From: Planctomycetota bacterium
Lineage (GTDB): Bacteria > Planctomycetota > Planctomycetia > Planctomycetales > Planctomycetaceae
NCBI GenBank assembly: GCA_023417655.1
Contig: JAEZFD010000066.1
Span: forward strand, 1-64,000
Direction of reading: 5' to 3'
DNA: 64,000 nucleotides
In this document: positions 7,165 to 16,565 of the stretch, in pieces
Position numbering within the stretch: position 1 is the first letter of the stretch
Layout of the letters: every line of letters starts with the position of its first letter
Notes under the pieces: model-generated
Databases searched by the model: none
Told to the model about the DNA's origin: nothing
The model's input: the letters and a program-made list of their open reading frames with translations, nothing else
Translations under genes and position numbers: made by a program

Positions 7165-9801
7165 TTACCCCTCACCATGGTCGTCGGAATCGTGTTCGCC
7201 ATGTTCATATTCGCCATCTGAGTGCGATTCATGACGACGGTAACCCTGCCAGACCACTCCCGGCCGATCCCGAAACTTCTCTTCACTCCCTTCAACCTGA
7301 ATCAATCGGGCCTGAAGGGGTTCGCAGTGCTGCTGAAAGTCGAAGACCAGCTCAACAGCTTCGTCCTCTGTCTCAGCAAGGACTCCCCAGTCGATCTGGT
7401 AGTGCGGCCACTCCTGTTGACCAGCGAGACAGCCTTCCGATTCCGACCAGCTTTCATCCAGCGGCTGCAGCACCTGCACCCGATAGAAGTGCACATTGTC
7501 CGCCTCGGGATTTTTTTCCCGGAGTGTGTGCAGGTATTCGTCGGACAGCAGCCCTGCGCGCAGCAAGCGTCTGATGAGCCGCCTCCGTAACGGGTGGTCC
7601 TCTGGCCAGCCGACGATGCCCTCACAGAGTGCTTCGGCCAGTCGAACCAGTCCATGCAGCGAGAGATAGTCGACGTCAGCGAGTCGCAGTGCGAGAAAGG
7701 ACTCCAGCGATTCCTGAGCAGAATCAAGTTGCTCCAGCTGTGTGTACACACAGAACCGGATCGCATGGAGATGCAACTGACCAGGGGGCCGATGCTGCTG
7801 TTCCGCATCCAGTTCCCGCAGACATTCTTCAAGATTCCCCAGTCGAAACTGTGCGAGCCCGCGATAGTAATGATGCCAGGCCTGAATCTTGTCGACCAGT
7901 TTTTCATGCCGGTCAAGATAGATGAGCAGCATGTCATACTGCTCCAACTGGAGCGCCGTCATTGCCGCTTCCCAGGCGACCTTGGCATCTTTGGTCCCCT
8001 TGCGGAGACACAGATCAAGGACTGCGAGAGCATCACGTGGGCGATCGGTTTCGCGATAAAGTTCCGCGAGCTGGTGAGCGGAAGCCCCATCGGTCCGGTC
8101 GAGTCGGCAGGCACGGGAATAGGCCCGCTCTGCTTCCCCGTGCTGTCCTTCTTCCAGAAAGAAAGCACCGGCCCGCGAGTGGTTTCGGGGATGGTTGGGA
8201 TTCATCGACATGGAGAGACGGAACTGCTTCTCCAGTTCTTCCACCTGAATGATCCCACCGAAGGTTTCATCATCTGCAGTGCGGAGGAACTGTCCCAGCG
8301 TCGCCACGACACTCAGGACGGTCGCGTCCTCGGTAAACTGTTTGCGAATGGACTCTGCCCAAGGCCAGACTCGCAATGCGTCGTCGCTCCCCTGGATCAC
8401 ATATCTCGACAGGTGGACGAGGTAGGCAGCGTCGCCGGCGTCTTCAATGCTCGCGGCATCATGAGACAGGAGATCATTCAGAATCTCTTCGCGGTCTCTC
8501 CCTTCCTCCTGACTCGACATGATCCGTCGCATGTACTGCGACAGGGTCTCTGACAATGGAGTCTTCGTGATAACGATGTCTGCATCTTCTTCGAGTTCTT
8601 CGAACCCGTGCTCGTCCAGATCTTCTTCTACGTGCGTCATTGCAGTGGGATCGGAACACCAGGGCCCGGCATCAGGTTCTGCCAGCAGTGGGACGGGACA
8701 GACGGTGGACCCGGGATCCAGCAGACGTTTCCAGCGACGCAATGTGAGATAGTCCTGCGCTTCGGACGCTTTGGCTTCGAGCCCTTTGCCGAGTGCTTCT
8801 GCTCGCGTCCGGTTACCCTGAATCAGATAAGCGGCAATGAGTCGCAGCCGAACTTCGAACCAATCGCGCAGGCAGAGCTGATCCGTCAGTCGCCGGTCCC
8901 ATTCCGTGAGCAGCGGAATCGCCTCCTCGAACTTGCCGGTGATCGTCAGCGCCAGTGCCTTCAGCTTCGCGAGTTCAAGTTCGAACCGCAGCCATTCGCC
9001 GGGTTCAAATGTCGGTAATCCCTCGGGTGCATGGGCCACTGTTCTGCCCAGCAACAGATGGGCTTCATGACGATCGAGATTGGTCAGAATCGCTGAGCGC
9101 CGCTTCAGGTAGACCTTTTCTGCTCCGCTGAGTGTCTGGGCCTGTTCCAGATCGCGTTCAGCACGCGTGAGCCGGCCTTCCAGCATGTTGACCCATGCCA
9201 GTTTCTGAAGGGTCGTGCACCGGCGATCCTTCTGCGAAGAATCATCCTCACGGAACTCCATCAGCGCCTGACACTGATGTCGCACCATCGCGAGATCATC
9301 CGAGGCGAGATAGACGTCAGCTGCGTATTCCCGGAAGCACTTGATGCAATCGGTTTTCCCGGTCTGACGACAAACCTGAATGCCATCATTAATGCACTCA
9401 TGCATGCCGGGAGAGTTGAACCCTGCCATCAACCCGGTCGCTTCGGCGAGATTGTCGTAAGCACAGCTCGACATCCATGAGCAGACCCAGTGGTACTGTC
9501 CTTCATCGAGATCCGGCTGAATCCGTCGAGCCTGCTCTTCATCCTGCAGCAGAACGACCAGTTCCACCGCCGCGTTACGGACCTGTTTCGGATCGAGCAT
9601 TGCATGACCAAACCGCATCAGGTCAAACAGGCCAAACATATAGTTGATGACCTGCTGCTGCTGACGCGCAAGTCGCGTGTACTCTTTCGCCAGTTGCACG
9701 GCAGAACGGACATGGCAGTCGAGAAACAGCTTCTCGGCCTTTTCCGTCTGTTGCTCGAACCGACGGCTGAAATCATCAGACAACTCGTGAAAATCTTCCA
9801 C
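7165..9801 (-). CDS. Large TPR-containing protein of unknown function
   Basis: An 878-residue, probably cytoplasmic protein without a signal peptide, read from a GTG at 9801 preceded by AAAGAG. Helical tetratricopeptide-type repeats are spread through most of it, clearest in the second half (NHPRNHSRAGAFFLEEGQHG, then LDRTDGASAHQLAELYRETD). An acidic linker with DEHGFEELEEDAD lies near residue 400, and the last 25 residues are a charged His/Asp/Glu/Gly tail (EYEHGEHDSDDHGEG). Repeats of this type hold partner proteins. The gene lies between hemB and a PQQ-propeller gene with gaps of 75-120 bp and could be cotranscribed with them, but nothing points to a specific process. Confidence 0.75.
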   Translation of the reverse strand: MEDFHELSDDFSRRFEQQTEKAEKLFLDCHVRSAVQLAKEYTRLARQQQQVINYMFGLFDLMRFGHAMLDPKQVRNAAVELVVLLQDEEQARRIQPDLDEGQYHWVCSWMSSCAYDNLAEATGLMAGFNSPGMHECINDGIQVCRQTGKTDCIKCFREYAADVYLASDDLAMVRHQCQALMEFREDDSSQKDRRCTTLQKLAWVNMLEGRLTRAERDLEQAQTLSGAEKVYLKRRSAILTNLDRHEAHLLLGRTVAHAPEGLPTFEPGEWLRFELELAKLKALALTITGKFEEAIPLLTEWDRRLTDQLCLRDWFEVRLRLIAAYLIQGNRTRAEALGKGLEAKASEAQDYLTLRRWKRLLDPGSTVCPVPLLAEPDAGPWCSDPTAMTHVEEDLDEHGFEELEEDADIVITKTPLSETLSQYMRRIMSSQEEGRDREEILNDLLSHDAASIEDAGDAAYLVHLSRYVIQGSDDALRVWPWAESIRKQFTEDATVLSVVATLGQFLRTADDETFGGIIQVEELEKQFRLSMSMNPNHPRNHSRAGAFFLEEGQHGEAERAYSRACRLDRTDGASAHQLAELYRETDRPRDALAVLDLCLRKGTKDAKVAWEAAMTALQLEQYDMLLIYLDRHEKLVDKIQAWHHYYRGLAQFRLGNLEECLRELDAEQQHRPPGQLHLHAIRFCVYTQLEQLDSAQESLESFLALRLADVDYLSLHGLVRLAEALCEGIVGWPEDHPLRRRLIRRLLRAGLLSDEYLHTLREKNPEADNVHFYRVQVLQPLDESWSESEGCLAGQQEWPHYQIDWGVLAETEDEAVELVFDFQQHCEPLQARLIQVEGSEEKFRDRPGVVWQGYRRHESHSDGEYEHGEHDSDDHGEG

Positions 9802-9876
9802 AAAACTCTTTCAGAACCGAATCAGGACAAAGACATCGGTGAATGCCAGGGGCGACGTCACTTTTCCAACTCCGCC

Positions 9877-11097
9877 CTATTGTGATTGATCGGCCCCGTC
9901 TTCCGCCACTAACTCCAAAGCCGTCAGGCGACCAGGCTCGCGGACCAGCAAAATTCCAGGGCCGGGGATCAGATCGCCGCCTCCGACGCCGGTCAGTGCC
10001 CGAAGTGGGATCTGCTGCTTTAACTGCCCGGTGCGGGGATCGATCTTCACGATTTCATCACGAGTCGGCCAGAACAGCACTCCTTCAACCAACGCCGCGC
10101 GACCGACTCCTTGATCCGCCTCGCGGAGTGGAGCGATCTCCCACAACGTCTTGCCGGTCTCAAGTTCGATCGCGGTGAGATTCTGCCCTGACACGAGAAC
10201 AATGCCGTCACCAGCATCAAGGAGTGAATTCGCAGCAGCAGGTAACTCAAGACGGAATCGAATCGCTCCCGTTGCTCTTTCCCGGCATTCAAAGCTGCGA
10301 TCACGGAGGCAGATGACCATCTCTGATGTCAGGCAAAGTGCTGTCGGAACTGGGGAACCAAAATCGCCGTTCGAGTCGGAAGCCGGTCCGCGAGGCCGAG
10401 TCGAGAGACGCTTCCCGTCCCATTGAAATGCCAGAAGTGTCTCGCCGCAGCACAGAAACAAGTCAGATCCCGTTGTCGACAGCGTGATGACAACAGGGGC
10501 AGGACGCGAGGTCAGCGAGGGAAGCGGAACCATCGTTAGAAGCTCACCCTGCAGGTTCAGGATGAGGATTCTGTGCGCGGCCTCGCGCTGAACCACGATG
10601 GCAACGGCGTCGCTAAGGAGTATCGGGGCGCTGGCGAAATTCCAGTCTGGCTCGGCGACGAGTTCGTGTGCCGGATGGTTCCAGGCAAGACGCCCTTCTG
10701 CTGACATCTCCAGCGACACTAGCTGAAATGGAATGAAACGGGTCCCCAGGTGGGCGCCGTCAACAAGACCAATCCAGTTCTGATTGATCCAGACTCCGGA
10801 GAGGAGTTCTCGCTGCGAGGTTTTTTGATTAGGACGACTCGGTTCCCATTGCAGAACAAATCCAGCGTCCTGCGGATCACCATTTCCCCAGGCAGCCCGG
10901 CCGGTCTGGGGGTCGAGAACACGAATTCCATCGTGGTCATTGATTAGCAGCAGATCACTGTCAGGAGCGAAACTGACATCGGCTGTCTCTGTGGTGACAA
11001 CGGACCAGAGGACGCGACGCAGGACAAGATCCTCCGCGCTGATTGATGACGTTAGAAGCAGCAGCCCGACCAGTCCTCGCAGCATGAGTCGTATCAT
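9877..11097 (-). CDS. Exported PQQ-type beta-propeller protein
   Basis: A 406-residue protein with an N-terminal signal peptide (MIRLMLRGLVGLLLLTSSISA). It then shows propeller blades of the PQQ/BamB kind: D-P-Q-T-G-R-A-A-W, then I-E-L-E-T-G-K-T-L-W-E-I-A-P, then I-D-P-R-T-G-Q-L-K-Q-Q. This pattern is found in BamB and in many planctomycete exported propellers that probably act as scaffolds; the alcohol dehydrogenase active-site residues are not seen, so I do not call an enzyme. The start ATG 11097 has GGGAG just upstream, inside the 12-bp gap after the NUDIX gene, so the two are very probably one transcript. Confidence 0.8.
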   Translation of the reverse strand: MIRLMLRGLVGLLLLTSSISAEDLVLRRVLWSVVTTETADVSFAPDSDLLLINDHDGIRVLDPQTGRAAWGNGDPQDAGFVLQWEPSRPNQKTSQRELLSGVWINQNWIGLVDGAHLGTRFIPFQLVSLEMSAEGRLAWNHPAHELVAEPDWNFASAPILLSDAVAIVVQREAAHRILILNLQGELLTMVPLPSLTSRPAPVVITLSTTGSDLFLCCGETLLAFQWDGKRLSTRPRGPASDSNGDFGSPVPTALCLTSEMVICLRDRSFECRERATGAIRFRLELPAAANSLLDAGDGIVLVSGQNLTAIELETGKTLWEIAPLREADQGVGRAALVEGVLFWPTRDEIVKIDPRTGQLKQQIPLRALTGVGGGDLIPGPGILLVREPGRLTALELVAEDGADQSQ

Positions 11098-11109
11098 GTC
11101 GCTCCCATC

Positions 11110-11652
11110 TCAGGATTTCTGCGAAGCGGCGAGCCAGCTCGCAGCGAAAAACGCTTTGACGTCAATCAGCTTCCCGGACTTCTCCTGCCGTTTGAACCAC
11201 GCATTGATTCGGGACAGCGGCACGACGTGGACGGTGATGTTTTCCCCAGCGACGCCACCCCCTTCGGCCACCTTCTTTGCTTGCTTTGCCAGATAGAAAT
11301 GAACGACTTCTGTCGCGAGCCCTGCTGACGCCGGTCCGGCGACCAGAAACTTCCAGCTCCGCGCGGTATAGCCGGTCTCCTCCAGAAGCTCCCGCTGTGC
11401 AGCGACGAGGTAATCATCTTCATCAGAATCGTCACCGACAAGCCCCGCCGGCAGATCGATCACCGAGGCCCCCATCGGAATGCGGTACTGCTCAACCAGG
11501 ACAATTTCCTGATCACGAGTCACCGCCACGATCGCCGACGCGCCCACTCCCTTGCAGCGATGCACGTACTCCCAGGGGCCCTCTTTAATGAGTTGGAGAT
11601 ACTTGCCCTCAGCAACGACTTCTTTTTTGTCAGCAGAACTCATCGGCTCCAT
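11110..11652 (-). CDS. NUDIX hydrolase, ADP-ribose pyrophosphatase-like
   Basis: A 180-residue NUDIX hydrolase. The box reads G-x5-D-x7-R-E-L-L-E-E-T-G-Y, so the first glutamate of the consensus G-x5-E-x7-R-E-U-x-E-E-x-G-U is an aspartate while the metal-binding REUxEE core is intact. The sequence before it (VLVEQYRIP, then VIDLPAGLVGD) is typical of ADP-sugar pyrophosphatases, which split ADP-ribose into AMP and ribose 5-phosphate and clear toxic ADP-sugars. An in-frame ATG at 11643 is an alternative start. It is followed after 12 bp by the PQQ-propeller gene, with no obvious shared role. Confidence 0.85.
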   Translation of the reverse strand: MEPMSSADKKEVVAEGKYLQLIKEGPWEYVHRCKGVGASAIVAVTRDQEIVLVEQYRIPMGASVIDLPAGLVGDDSDEDDYLVAAQRELLEETGYTARSWKFLVAGPASAGLATEVVHFYLAKQAKKVAEGGGVAGENITVHVVPLSRINAWFKRQEKSGKLIDVKAFFAASWLAASQKS

Positions 11653-11808
11653 CGATTCTCTGAGAGGTGACCTGACGTGTACTCAAGGAACTTCAAAATT
11701 CGAAGATCCGAAATTCGAAACAGAGAGAAGAGCTCCACCACGCGAGCAGACGATCAGTCTGAAGGTTTCGAATTTGAGATTTCGTATTTTGAATTTCCCA
11801 GTCGTCCT

Positions 11809-13242
11809 CTACTTCAGTTCCAGTTCCTGCTTCAGAGCGACAAGTCGCTCACGTTCCGGCATCGCTTTGTAGAAGGGATCGAGCGGATAACACCCAGAGA
11901 CCATGCCGTTGCGAGGTGCTGTCGTGCAGTCGCTGAAGGTCCGGCAGATCTTCTTCCGCTGCATCCCTTTGCCAGCGAGGACGTCCGCCGGGAGTTCCGG
12001 ATAAGACAAGACCATTCTCCCCAGCCCGATGGAGTCAACGAGTCCTTCCCGGATGGCGGCCTGCCCGACGTTTGGCAGCCATTCCTGCAGATAGCTATAG
12101 CCGGATCCAACGACGATCAGATTAGGGAAGGCTTGCTTCACGCGTCCCGTCACTTCGATCTGACGCGCGACCCCAACCAGAGGATCTTCCGGCGGCAGAT
12201 AACCATCGGACGGTGGGAACAATGCCGGACGTTGAATGTGCGGGTTGTAGTAAGGGCTTCCAACCGAGCTGCACAACAGATCGATTCCCAGTGACTGCAG
12301 TAACTCGAGGAACTTCGTCGGTTCGCTCAGGTCAATCCCCTGCCCTGTGCCGTCGCCGCCGAAAGCATAGCGATAATCTGTCGAGGCCGCAGGCACACCG
12401 ATGCGTTCAGCACCTGGTTCAAACGGCACGTAGTCAAAGACACTGAGACGAACCCCGATCTGCATTCGGGGAGCGGCTGCACGAATTCCTTCGGTGATCT
12501 CACGGAGGAATCGGGTGCGATTTTCAAAGCTGCCGCCGAATCGCCCCGGGCGGTCAAAGCCTGAAAGAATTTCATGCCCCAGATAGCCATGACAGTGCTT
12601 GAGATCGACGAAGGTGAATCCCGCCTGATCTGCCAGAACAGCAGCTTTGACGAAGTCTTCAATCAGTCGCTGGAGTTCATCGTCGCTGAGAATCGGACGA
12701 TCATCCTGCACACCCACTCGCTGATCGAGAATCGGGTGCCGGTAAGCGATGCGCGGTTCCGGTCGCTTCTTTTCATTCGGTCTGGCGAACCGGCCGGAGT
12801 GAGTCAGCTGCAAGCCGACCAGTAGATCATCAGCCCGACCGAAGTGCTGCTGATGGGTGGAGACGAGAAGCTCTCTTAGCCCGGCAATCTCGCCAAGCGT
12901 GTTTGGATTCAGAAGTAACTGATTTGGATTCGCCCGACCTTCCGGCTGAACAGCGACGGCTTCGCCCCCCCAGATCAGCTTGGCCCCGCTGAGTCCGAAG
13001 TTCTGCCAGCGGCGTCGGGTCAGATCAGTCGGGCGGCCGTCGGTCTCACCGTCCCAACCTTCCATCGGGAGAATGCAAAAACGATTGCCAATCGCCCCGG
13101 CACACGATCGCAGGGGCTGTGCGAAAATGGCGTCGGAGCCTGTTTCCAACTGCTCATCAAATGGCAGTGACACCTGCAGAGAGGCGAGATGACACTGAAA
13201 CTGTTCTACCGTTTTCAAGCTGGCAACGCGGGGGTACGACAT
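11809..13242 (-). CDS. NADH:flavin oxidoreductase, Old Yellow Enzyme family
   Basis: A 477-residue flavin-dependent TIM-barrel oxidoreductase. Family signs include the substrate histidine segment LQLTHSGRFARP, the L-K-H-C-H-G-Y-L strand, R-P-G-R-F-G-G-S-F-E-N-R-T-R, and the FMN phosphate segment VVGSGYSYLQEWLP followed by SIGLGRM. Unlike bacterial 2,4-dienoyl-CoA reductases it lacks a long C-terminal NAD domain. It ends in a Cys-containing tail (K-K-I-C-R-T-F-S-D-C), as in the 2-enoate reductase-like group that may bind an Fe-S cluster; that is not certain. I start at ATG 13242 because the 54 residues upstream in frame do not look like the family. The substrate is unknown. Confidence 0.85.
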   Translation of the reverse strand: MSYPRVASLKTVEQFQCHLASLQVSLPFDEQLETGSDAIFAQPLRSCAGAIGNRFCILPMEGWDGETDGRPTDLTRRRWQNFGLSGAKLIWGGEAVAVQPEGRANPNQLLLNPNTLGEIAGLRELLVSTHQQHFGRADDLLVGLQLTHSGRFARPNEKKRPEPRIAYRHPILDQRVGVQDDRPILSDDELQRLIEDFVKAAVLADQAGFTFVDLKHCHGYLGHEILSGFDRPGRFGGSFENRTRFLREITEGIRAAAPRMQIGVRLSVFDYVPFEPGAERIGVPAASTDYRYAFGGDGTGQGIDLSEPTKFLELLQSLGIDLLCSSVGSPYYNPHIQRPALFPPSDGYLPPEDPLVGVARQIEVTGRVKQAFPNLIVVGSGYSYLQEWLPNVGQAAIREGLVDSIGLGRMVLSYPELPADVLAGKGMQRKKICRTFSDCTTAPRNGMVSGCYPLDPFYKAMPERERLVALKQELELK

Positions 13243-13465
13243 GCAAACCCATTCGAAGAAACACTGACGGCGGCAATGGACGATCGCGTTGTCAGCTGCT
13301 AAAGGGCATGGCTGATCAAACGACAAACGGGAAGGGATCCCATTCGGAATCACCTTCCCGTCAGTGTAATCAGATTTGAACTCTGCGTCGCCTGATGCCG
13401 ACACCCTCAGATGGGCGACGTCAGCCTGACCATATTCGCCAATCTCTCAACCCGCCACATTCGAT

Positions 13466-14776
13466 TTAGATCGATGCCTGTGGCGGCTGGGGGACGGACC
13501 GGAATGGAACCGGGGTTTCCCAGTTCGGGGTTTCCGGAACCAGTTTCTCGGTGGAATTCAGAGCCATGTCGGCAGTGACTTCCTTCCCGGTGTAACCGGC
13601 CATGCGGCCCATGATCCCCATCAGCGTGCTGTTCACCATGCGGTCACCATTGTTGACCGGCTTCCCGTCACGGATCGACTTGAAGAGCACTTCATGCTCG
13701 ACGTCGTACATGTTCGGCGTGGGGCCTTTGTACTTCCAGGTTTCGTCGCCCACCTGAGTCGTTGCGCCGCGGCGGGTCAACTCGCCCTTTCCTTTGGTTC
13801 CCAGCAGGTAGCAGTTGTTTTCGCTGTAACAACCGGCCATCTGTCGCTGAGAGATGAACCCGCGAGTGTTATCCGGGAACAGGTAGTTCACTGCGATGTG
13901 ATCGAAGATATCCCCGCCATGAGCCGGGATCTGGCGACCGCCGACTGCGGTACAGCTGACCGGAGTGACGTCTCCCTTGGACCAGGCGATCCAGTCGACC
14001 GCGTGAACAGCCTGTTCAACAAGACCATCACCGGAAAGCCAGGTGAAGTTGTACCAGTTGCGAACCTGCCATTCGAGATCGGTCATCCCGGCCGGACGGC
14101 TGGACGCAGGCGGCATTGGCTTGACCACGCCCGTCAGATAGGTGGTGTAGGTGCAGAGAATTTCTCCCAGCGCCCCGCTCAGGGCGCGATCGAAGAAGGC
14201 CTGCTTGGCTGAATCATAGCGCCAGCAGAAGCCGGACATGATCGCCAGATTCTTCTCTTTGGCACGTTTGACGGATTCGATGACCGAACGCAGACCCGGG
14301 CCGTCGGTCGCGACCGGCTTTTCGCAGAAGATGTGCTTGCCGTGCTCAACGGAGTAAGCAAGGTGCTCTGGACGGAAACCTGGAGGTGATGCCAGCAGCA
14401 CGACGTCACAGGAATCAATCACGTGACGGTAGGCATCGAGTCCGACGAACTTGTGATCATCGTCGACAGTGACGCGATCACCGATCCCTGCCTGTGCCTT
14501 CAGTGTTTTCAGACTCGGTTCAATTGCTTCCGGGAAAGCATCGCCGACAGCGACCAGTCGGGTGTTTGGATCGGCTTTCAGCGCCTGATTCGCTGCGCCT
14601 GTTCCGCGTCCCCCGCAACCGACCAGACCAACCTTAATGATGCTGGATTCCTGTGCATACAGTTGGCTGTTCATTGCGAAGTTCGCCAGCAGACCGCCAG
14701 CTAATCCGGCCACAGATCCATGCTTCAGAAAATCACGTCGGGACGATTGAGCAGAAAACGCGTCGAATCCAAGCAT
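13466..14776 (-). CDS. Tat-exported Gfo/Idh/MocA family oxidoreductase
   Basis: A 436-residue NAD(P)-dependent oxidoreductase. The N-terminus has a twin-arginine signal (S-S-R-R-D-F-L-K followed by a Gly/Ala/Leu-rich segment ending near LYAQES), so it is exported folded with its cofactor. The Rossmann motif is V-G-L-V-G-C-G-G-R-G-T-G, and the E-K-P-V-A motif of the family is present. Exported members are abundant in planctomycetes and act on sugars or glycosides, often by 3-keto chemistry. The start is ATG 14776, because the TTG-initiated longer reading puts 40 unrelated residues before the Tat signal. No neighbour suggests the substrate. Confidence 0.9.
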   Translation of the reverse strand: MLGFDAFSAQSSRRDFLKHGSVAGLAGGLLANFAMNSQLYAQESSIIKVGLVGCGGRGTGAANQALKADPNTRLVAVGDAFPEAIEPSLKTLKAQAGIGDRVTVDDDHKFVGLDAYRHVIDSCDVVLLASPPGFRPEHLAYSVEHGKHIFCEKPVATDGPGLRSVIESVKRAKEKNLAIMSGFCWRYDSAKQAFFDRALSGALGEILCTYTTYLTGVVKPMPPASSRPAGMTDLEWQVRNWYNFTWLSGDGLVEQAVHAVDWIAWSKGDVTPVSCTAVGGRQIPAHGGDIFDHIAVNYLFPDNTRGFISQRQMAGCYSENNCYLLGTKGKGELTRRGATTQVGDETWKYKGPTPNMYDVEHEVLFKSIRDGKPVNNGDRMVNSTLMGIMGRMAGYTGKEVTADMALNSTEKLVPETPNWETPVPFRSVPQPPQASI

Positions 14777-15001
14777 TGCAGACGGGCTCCAAGGCGGGAG
14801 AAAAACGGAGGAAGGCCAAGCAATCCTAACCAGTTCCTCGTGCGAAGTCGCCTCGATTATGACCCACCGCCGGAAAGAAACGCAAACATACGACACAGAG
14901 AATCAACACCCGCAAATAGACGAAACTTCTTCGCGATTCGTGTATAGATTTACGCGCCGGATCGACATCTCAATGCAAGGTGGAGCCGTCGGGGAATCCT
15001 G

Positions 15002-16222
15002 TTATGGGGTCTTCCCTGTACTCAGGAACCGGGGCATCAGTTCGTAGCCATTCGGCATCTTATCCCCCGTTGCCGCAGCCGCAATTTCGTCATAGGTTGC
15101 CGAACCGTTATGCGGAATGCCGGCACCGCACATGGCGAACGGAACGAACCCGTGACTATGCGTCTTTGTCCGCAGAAACGTCGGATGGTCCGGGCAAACC
15201 AGTAAACGATAGTCCCCCTGTGATTTCAGATATTCATGGACAGGGCGGACAATGTGTTCATCTATCGATTCAAGAGCTTTGACCTTCTCATCGGCATGGC
15301 CTTCGTGAGAGGCCTCATCGGTCGCTTCTACGTGAACGACAACAAAGTCCTTACCGGACTTCAATGTCTCGATGGCCGCACGTCCTTTCGCTGCGTAATC
15401 GGTATCCAGATACCCTGTGGCTCCTTCGACTTCGACGACATCCCAGCCGAGCAGTCGTCCGATGCCTCGCAACAGGTCGACAGCAGTAATGACGGCACTT
15501 CGCACGCCGAATCGCTCATAGAAGTTTTTCAGAGAAGGCGTCCGACCTTCACCCCAGAGCCAAATCTGTGTGGCAGGCAGTTCTCCATTCACCGATCGCT
15601 GCTGATTCGCCGAAGATGACGCGAGAACTTCACGACTCTCGGTCATCAGTGCGCGTAACTCGTCCGAACCCGGACCCTGTGGAAGGTGGGGCTCGATCGG
15701 CTGATCAGTAATGTCATGCGGAGGCGTCGTGAATGTCTGCTTTGAAAACGGAGCCTGACCTTCCCGCGGACGGTACAGGAGCAAATTGCGATAGCTCACG
15801 CCCGGGTAGAACTGCCAGGGAGAATCGGCCTGGCAGCGCTGCTGCATCAGGCCAACCAGTTCTCGTCCCAGATCATTGGGAATCTGGCCTGCCGTAAAGC
15901 TGACCATTTTCTCGTCCTGCACGGTGACAAGATTGCAACGGATCGCCCAGTCATCTGGTCCCAGTTCGATCCCTTGCGCAGCGGCTTCCAGCGGAGCCCG
16001 ACCCGTATGATCGGTCATCGGGTTATAACCGAACAGACTCATCGTCCCGACGTCACTGCCCGACGGCATCGAGACTGGCACGTTATCAGTGAGTCCCACT
16101 GTCCCGAGCCGGGCGACTTCATCCATTCCCGGCACATTTGCGGCCTGCAAGGGCGTACGATTTCCCAGAGACGCCTGTGGCTCGTCAGCACAACCATCGG
16201 GGATCACCAGGACGTATTTCAT
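15002..16222 (-). CDS. apgM: 2,3-bisphosphoglycerate-independent phosphoglycerate mutase, archaeal type
   Basis: A 406-residue cofactor-independent phosphoglycerate mutase of the ApgM group in the alkaline phosphatase superfamily; it interconverts 3- and 2-phosphoglycerate in glycolysis. Seen directly: the metal aspartate in V-I-P-D9-G, the phosphorylated serine region S-G-S56-D-V-G-T-M-S-L-F-G-Y, the V-E-A-T-D-E-A-S-H-E-G-H metal motif, and C-P-D-H-P-T-F-L-R near the C-terminus. The length fits ApgM (about 400) and not the 510-residue bacterial GpmI. Planctomycetes commonly carry this type. It is the first gene of the minus-strand run. Confidence 0.92.
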   Translation of the reverse strand: MKYVLVIPDGCADEPQASLGNRTPLQAANVPGMDEVARLGTVGLTDNVPVSMPSGSDVGTMSLFGYNPMTDHTGRAPLEAAAQGIELGPDDWAIRCNLVTVQDEKMVSFTAGQIPNDLGRELVGLMQQRCQADSPWQFYPGVSYRNLLLYRPREGQAPFSKQTFTTPPHDITDQPIEPHLPQGPGSDELRALMTESREVLASSSANQQRSVNGELPATQIWLWGEGRTPSLKNFYERFGVRSAVITAVDLLRGIGRLLGWDVVEVEGATGYLDTDYAAKGRAAIETLKSGKDFVVVHVEATDEASHEGHADEKVKALESIDEHIVRPVHEYLKSQGDYRLLVCPDHPTFLRTKTHSHGFVPFAMCGAGIPHNGSATYDEIAAAATGDKMPNGYELMPRFLSTGKTP

Positions 16223-16565
16223 GAGACTTCAAATGGCTTTGTGGACTTGCGGAACCAGCTTGGACATTGATCGGCATCGCCAATGCCTTGCCCTATGAGA
16301 TTCTTTCGCCGAATTCATATTCCACGACCTCACTCACAGGTCGCGACAAAAGCGAACCGCAAATCGCGCAAATTATTGCATCGGAGGGAAAAAACCAATG
16401 CCGCAGCGTTCAGGCCGTCTTTACCCGACAGAATCAGTCGGTGGCTGCCCGTCCGAGCGGAATTCACAGGAGATTCCCCACGGGGCAAGAATCCGGCGAC
16501 ACTGACGCATGTCACTGACACCCGATATTTGACAAGTATCAGGCCGAACTTGCTCCGACCGGACG
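16223..16565. other. Divergent intergenic region
   Basis: 343 bp between the starts of apgM and the MBOAT gene. It should hold both promoters, but I cannot name a convincing -35/-10 pair. A TTGACA at 16529-16534 has no matching -10 element at 16-18 bases. Confidence 0.4.

Noticed and set aside
7594..8553. A 319-codon plus-strand open frame inside the TPR gene
   Set aside because: Antisense to a TPR coding region with good codon use; no signal of its own.
13243..13404. Upstream extension of the Old Yellow Enzyme gene
   Set aside because: The 54 in-frame residues are rich in Cys, Asp and Pro without family likeness, and the ATG at 13242 gives the normal N-terminus.
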